From positions 3,792,001 through 3,856,000 of the forward strand of contig NZ_WBOF01000001.1 of assembly GCF_009569385.1 (NCBI RefSeq): 64,000 nt of DNA, in the 5' to 3' direction. The notes beneath the pieces are model-generated. The model did not search any database, was not told the origin of the DNA, and saw nothing but the letters and a program-made list of their open reading frames with translations. A program made the translations under genes and the position numbers. The DNA is from Streptomyces kaniharaensis (GTDB lineage: Bacteria > Actinomycetota > Actinomycetes > Streptomycetales > Streptomycetaceae). Below are positions 60,816-64,000 of the stretch, piece after piece (positions within the stretch are counted from its first letter, which is position 1; each line of letters opens with the position of its first letter).

Positions 60816-62369
60816 ATGACTGTGACCACCGAGGCCGCGAACGGCGCAGCCGCCGCCGTCGACGACCGACCCATGACCCACCGGCAGGTGATGGAGGCGC
60901 TGTCCGGCCTGCTGCTCGGCCTCTTCGTGGCCGTGCTCTCGTCGACGGTCGTCTCCAACGCGCTGCCGCACATCCTCACCGACCTGCACGGCGGCCAGTC
61001 CGCCTACACGTGGGTGATCACCGCGACGCTGCTCACCCTCACCGCCTCCACCCCGATCTGGGGCAAGCTCTCCGACCTCGCCAGCAAGAAGCTGCTGCTG
61101 CAGATCGCCCTCGCGATCTACATCGCCTCCTCCGCGCTGGCCGGCCTCTCCCAGAACACCGGCGAGCTGATCGCCTGCCGCGCCCTCCAGGGCATCGGCG
61201 CAGGCGGTGTCACCGCGCTCGCCCAGATCTGCCTGGCCGCGATGGTCCCGCCGCGCGAGCGTGGCCGGTACAGCGGCTACTTCGGCGCGGTCTTCGCGCT
61301 GGCCACCATCGGTGGGCCGCTGATCGGCGGTGTCATCGTGGACACCTCGTGGCTGGGCTGGCGCTGGTGCTTCTACGTCGGCATCCCGTTCGCGCTCGCC
61401 GCGATCCTCGTGGTGCAGCGCACCCTCAAACTGCCGGTGGTCAGGCGCACGGTCCGGATCGACTACCTCGGCGCGCTGGCCATCACCGGCGCCGTCAGCC
61501 TGCTGATGATCTGGATCACGCTGGCCGGCAAGAACTACGCCTGGCTGTCCTGGCAGACCGCGGCCATGGTCGGCGGCGGCCTGCTGCTCGGCGCGCTCGC
61601 CGTGGTGATCGAGCGCCGCGCCGCCGAGCCGATCATCCCGCCGGACCTGTTCAGGTACCGCACCGTCGCCCTGGCCGCGCTGGCCAGCGTGCTGGTCGGC
61701 GTCGGGATGTACGGCGCGACCACCTTCCTCAGCCAGTACTTCCAGCTGGCCCGCGCCAAGTCCCCGACCATGGCGGGCCTGATGACCCTGCCGATGATCC
61801 TCGGCCTGGCGCTCGCCTCCACCGTCGCCGGCCGGCTGATCACCCGGTACGGCAAGTGGAAGGCCTACCTGGTCTGCGGCACGCTGCTCCTCGCGATCGG
61901 CTTCGGCCTGCTCGGCACCGCCCGCGCCGACACCGACTACGGGCTGCTCTCGGTCTACATGGCGATCACCGGCATCGGCCTCGGCCTGACCATGCAGAAC
62001 CTGGTGCTCGCGGTGCAGAACACCGTGCCCCGGAACGAACTGGGCGCCGCCAGCTCGGTCGTCACGTTCTTCCGCACCATGGGCGGCGCGATGGGCGTCT
62101 CCGCGCTGGGCGCGCTGATGACGAACAAGGTCGGCCACTACCTGGCGGAGAACCTGGCCGCCGCGCACATCCCGGCCGGGCGCGCGGTCGCCGGCGGCGG
62201 CATCCCGGACCTGCACAAGCTGCCCGCCCAGGTCGTCCCGCTGGTGACGGACGCGTTCGGGCACGGCGTCGGCATGGTCTTCCTGTGCGCCGCGCCGTTC
62301 GCACTGCTGGCCTTCGTCACCGTGCTGTTCATCCGGGAGACCGCGCTGAAGACCGACCAGCAGGGCTGA
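60816..62369 (+). CDS. DHA2-family MFS drug efflux transporter (14 TM)
   Basis: 517 aa EmrB/QacA-type permease with 14 helices. Motif A is GKLSDLASKKLLLQIA, motif C-like segments include FALATIGGPLIGG. ATG 60816 has GAGGA 5 nt upstream; the earlier GTG at 60804 would remove this site. It exports drugs or metabolites with proton antiport. The operator pair directly upstream and the marR gene 149 nt before indicate inducible repression. Ended by a 17-bp hairpin. Confidence 0.9.
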   Translation: MTVTTEAANGAAAAVDDRPMTHRQVMEALSGLLLGLFVAVLSSTVVSNALPHILTDLHGGQSAYTWVITATLLTLTASTPIWGKLSDLASKKLLLQIALAIYIASSALAGLSQNTGELIACRALQGIGAGGVTALAQICLAAMVPPRERGRYSGYFGAVFALATIGGPLIGGVIVDTSWLGWRWCFYVGIPFALAAILVVQRTLKLPVVRRTVRIDYLGALAITGAVSLLMIWITLAGKNYAWLSWQTAAMVGGGLLLGALAVVIERRAAEPIIPPDLFRYRTVALAALASVLVGVGMYGATTFLSQYFQLARAKSPTMAGLMTLPMILGLALASTVAGRLITRYGKWKAYLVCGTLLLAIGFGLLGTARADTDYGLLSVYMAITGIGLGLTMQNLVLAVQNTVPRNELGAASSVVTFFRTMGGAMGVSALGALMTNKVGHYLAENLAAAHIPAGRAVAGGGIPDLHKLPAQVVPLVTDAFGHGVGMVFLCAAPFALLAFVTVLFIRETALKTDQQG

Positions 62370-62391
62370 CGCGGGGATCGCGGGGACATGC

Positions 62392-62429
62392 GAACGGGCC
62401 GGGAGAGGTGATCCTCTCCCGGCCCGTTC
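62392..62429. terminator. Terminator between efflux gene and the small membrane protein
   Basis: GAACGGGCCGGGAGAGG pairs perfectly with its complement around TGAT; a 17-bp stem between convergent genes. Confidence 0.88.
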
Positions 62430-62444
62430 CGTGCTTGCGCGCCG

Positions 62445-62693
62445 TCACTGTCCGGCGATCAGCACCAGCCCGTAGACGACGGCCGCGGCGCAGACGCCGA
62501 AGCAGGCGTACGCGCCGGCCAGTGCCAGCCGGCCGCTGCCGGCGGCCGGGGCCGCCTCGCCCTGGCGGGCGGTCAGCGCGGACTCGCGGCGGGACAGGGC
62601 CAGGATGCCGAGCGCGAAGACCGCGACCACGGCGACGGTGATGCCGAAGCTGAAACCGGCGGTCTGGGCCAGGGCGTTCCACTTGATGTGCAT
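62445..62693 (-). CDS. Small membrane protein linked to the phosphate transporter
   Basis: 82 aa with two helices (FSFGITVAVVAVFALGILAL and LALAGAYACFGVCAAAVVYG). It follows the pit gene by 26 nt on the same strand. A small membrane ORF next to a pit gene is a recurring arrangement in Streptomyces. Its function is unknown; an accessory subunit of the transporter is plausible. Confidence 0.78.
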   Translation of the reverse strand: MHIKWNALAQTAGFSFGITVAVVAVFALGILALSRRESALTARQGEAAPAAGSGRLALAGAYACFGVCAAAVVYGLVLIAGQ

Positions 62694-62719
62694 GGTGTGT
62701 GCTCCTCAGCCGTCGGCGC

Positions 62720-63901
62720 TCAGGCCGCGACCGTGGTCGAGGCGGGGGTGGGGGTGGCGGCCGGGCCCAGGTCGACGGGGATGGTCGCCTCCACCGCGGT
62801 GACGTCGTTGACGTTGTCCGCGTCGACGGGCTGGCGGCGGGAGATCATCCACATCGCGCCCGAGCCGGTGACCAGGGCGGCGCCGACCAGCACCACGCCC
62901 CAGGTGCCCTGCTGGGCCAGCAGCGCCGCGCCGCCGGAGACCAGGGCCGCGGCCGGCAGGGTCAGGCCCCAGGTGTAGACCATGCGGCGGACCAGGCTCC
63001 AGCGCAGCTCCGCCTTCGGGCCGCCGAGGCCGGCGCCCATGATGCCGCCGGAGCAGACCTGCGTGGTGGAGAGGCCGAAGCCCATGTGCGACGAGGTGAG
63101 GATGACGGTCGCGGCCGCCGACTCGGAGGCGAAGCCCTGCGGCGCCTGGATGTCCGCCAGGCCCTTGCCCATCGAGCGGATGATCCGCCAGCCGCCCATG
63201 TAGGTGCCGAGCGCGATCGCGGCGCCCGCGGAGACGATCACCCAGGTGGGGGGCAGCGCGCCCTTCGGCAGGGCGCCGACCGAGACCAGGGTCAGGGTGA
63301 TGATGCCCATCGTCTTCTGGGCGTCGTTGGTGCCGTGCGCGAGCGAGATCAGCGAGGACGAGAAGACCTGACCGGTCTTGAAGCCCTTGGTGGTGGCCGC
63401 GTCGTTGCCCTTGCGGGTGATCGCGTAGGCCAGCTTGGTGGCGCCCCAGGAGGCCAGGCCGGCGACGAACGGGGAGGCGATCGCCGGGATCAGGATCTTG
63501 GTGACCACGGTGTCGAAGTTGACGCCGTGCATGCCGACGCCCACGACGGTGGCGCCGATCAGGCCGCCGTACAGCGCGTGCGAGGAGCTGGACGGCAGAC
63601 CGCGCAGCCAGGTCAGCAGGTTCCACAGGATCGCGCCGACCAGGGCGGCGAAGATGATCTCGGGGTGGAGGCCCGTCTTCTCGTTGACGATGCCGCCGGA
63701 GATGGTGGTGGCGACCTTCACGGACAGGAACGCGCCCGCGAAGTTGAGGACGGCCGCGATGGCGACCGCGACCTTCGGCCGGAGGGCTCCCGTCGCGATG
63801 GAGGTGGCCATCGCGTTGGCGGTGTCGTGGAACCCGTTGGTGAAGTCGAAGGCGAGCGCCGTGATGATCACAACGGCCACCAGGAACGAGATGTGTTCCA
63901 T
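62720..63901 (-). CDS. pit: Low-affinity inorganic phosphate transporter, Pit family
   Basis: 393 aa with ~10 helices and the duplicated Pit signature: FDFTNGFHDTANAMATSIAT near the N-terminus and SSLISLAHGTNDAQKTMGII in the second half. It moves metal-phosphate with protons. ATG 63901 is preferred; a TTG two codons upstream is an alternative. The C-terminal ~35 residues are a Thr/Pro/Ala-rich tail. Upstream lies a PHO box, so PhoP control is likely. In S. coelicolor this arrangement resembles pitH2. Confidence 0.9.
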   Translation of the reverse strand: MEHISFLVAVVIITALAFDFTNGFHDTANAMATSIATGALRPKVAVAIAAVLNFAGAFLSVKVATTISGGIVNEKTGLHPEIIFAALVGAILWNLLTWLRGLPSSSSHALYGGLIGATVVGVGMHGVNFDTVVTKILIPAIASPFVAGLASWGATKLAYAITRKGNDAATTKGFKTGQVFSSSLISLAHGTNDAQKTMGIITLTLVSVGALPKGALPPTWVIVSAGAAIALGTYMGGWRIIRSMGKGLADIQAPQGFASESAAATVILTSSHMGFGLSTTQVCSGGIMGAGLGGPKAELRWSLVRRMVYTWGLTLPAAALVSGGAALLAQQGTWGVVLVGAALVTGSGAMWMISRRQPVDADNVNDVTAVEATIPVDLGPAATPTPASTTVAA

Positions 63902-63964
63902 ACCCAAACAATCGTCGTAGTTGTCGCACGGACGTTGGTGTCGTTCGCGACCGTAGGCAGGTTT

Positions 63965-63982
63965 GGTAAACGGAAGGTGAAC
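63965..63982 (-). promoter_or_regulatory. PHO box (PhoP operator) of pit
   Basis: On the minus strand GTTCACC-TTCC-GTTTACC (63982-63965) forms two 11-bp direct repeat units of the streptomycete PHO box. A possible -10 TACGGT lies at 63955-63950, so the box overlaps the -35 position, 64 nt upstream of the start codon. Confidence 0.78.
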
Positions 63983-64000
63983 TGGGCCGGGAATCGTGGT

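Overview
The window is high-GC actinobacterial DNA, almost certainly a streptomycete in the broad sense (Streptomyces or Kitasatospora). Supporting this are GTG and TTG starts, 4-nt ATGA/GTGA overlaps, several probable leaderless genes, and marker genes such as DasR with the das chitobiose transporter, WblE, SigH with its anti-sigma factor, nickel superoxide dismutase with SodX, Kgd and a DUF397/DUF5753 regulator locus. From memory, the order nrdAB - dasRABCD - wblE - sigH - sodN - malic enzyme - kgd - lon follows the core chromosome of S. coelicolor. This is therefore mostly conserved core with a few accessory insertions.

Layout. 1-4.2 kb is an accessory regulator island: a 3-gene overlapping operon (68-aa Cys protein, DUF6879, XRE-DUF5753), a frameshifted relict of a second DUF5753 gene, an RsbW-like ATPase, and an XRE-DUF5753/DUF397 pair. 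4.2-8 kb is nrdAB, preceded by tandem NrdR boxes and a cobalamin riboswitch. 8-12.7 kb is a GT2 synthase - GH26 - GH12/ricin-lectin operon, the best candidate for an undescribed polysaccharide system. 13-17.6 kb holds a DUF2510 membrane protein, a GNAT, a histidine phosphatase and a DUF3311/Na-solute symporter pair. 17.8-25 kb is the GlcNAc/chitobiose block: dasR, dre sites, dasABC, a NagZ-type glucosaminidase and a SIS-domain isomerase.

25.4-33.4 kb carries a PdtaS-like sensor kinase with two DasR-type sites upstream, wblE with a CRP-type site, a diacylglycerol kinase, sigH with its anti-sigma partner, and divergent sodN/sodX. 33.4-38.2 kb has a CGNR regulator and a polar amino-acid ABC transporter with two binding proteins. 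38.8-43.2 kb has malic enzyme, a quinone oxidoreductase-like protein and a PadR/DUF4097 pair with palindromic operators. An intact IS30-family element (43346-44629) sits in what looks like the loop of an older hairpin. 44.7-53.2 kb has DUF6104, a Ser/Thr kinase, Kgd and a two-component system. 53.7-59 kb has a rhomboid-like protein, Lon with a HAIR-type operator, a GtrA protein and a ROK regulator. 59-64 kb has a DUF3533 membrane protein, MarR and a DHA2 efflux pump with MarR-type palindromes, then a Pit phosphate transporter with a PHO box.

The main functional theme is integration of nutrient status with development. DasR (GlcNAc), PhoP (phosphate), CRP/cAMP, B12/NrdR (deoxynucleotides), SigH (stress), HspR (protein quality) and nickel/SOD control all have either their genes or plausible binding sites here. 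No tRNA, rRNA, CRISPR array, phage structural gene or biosynthetic megasynthase was seen.
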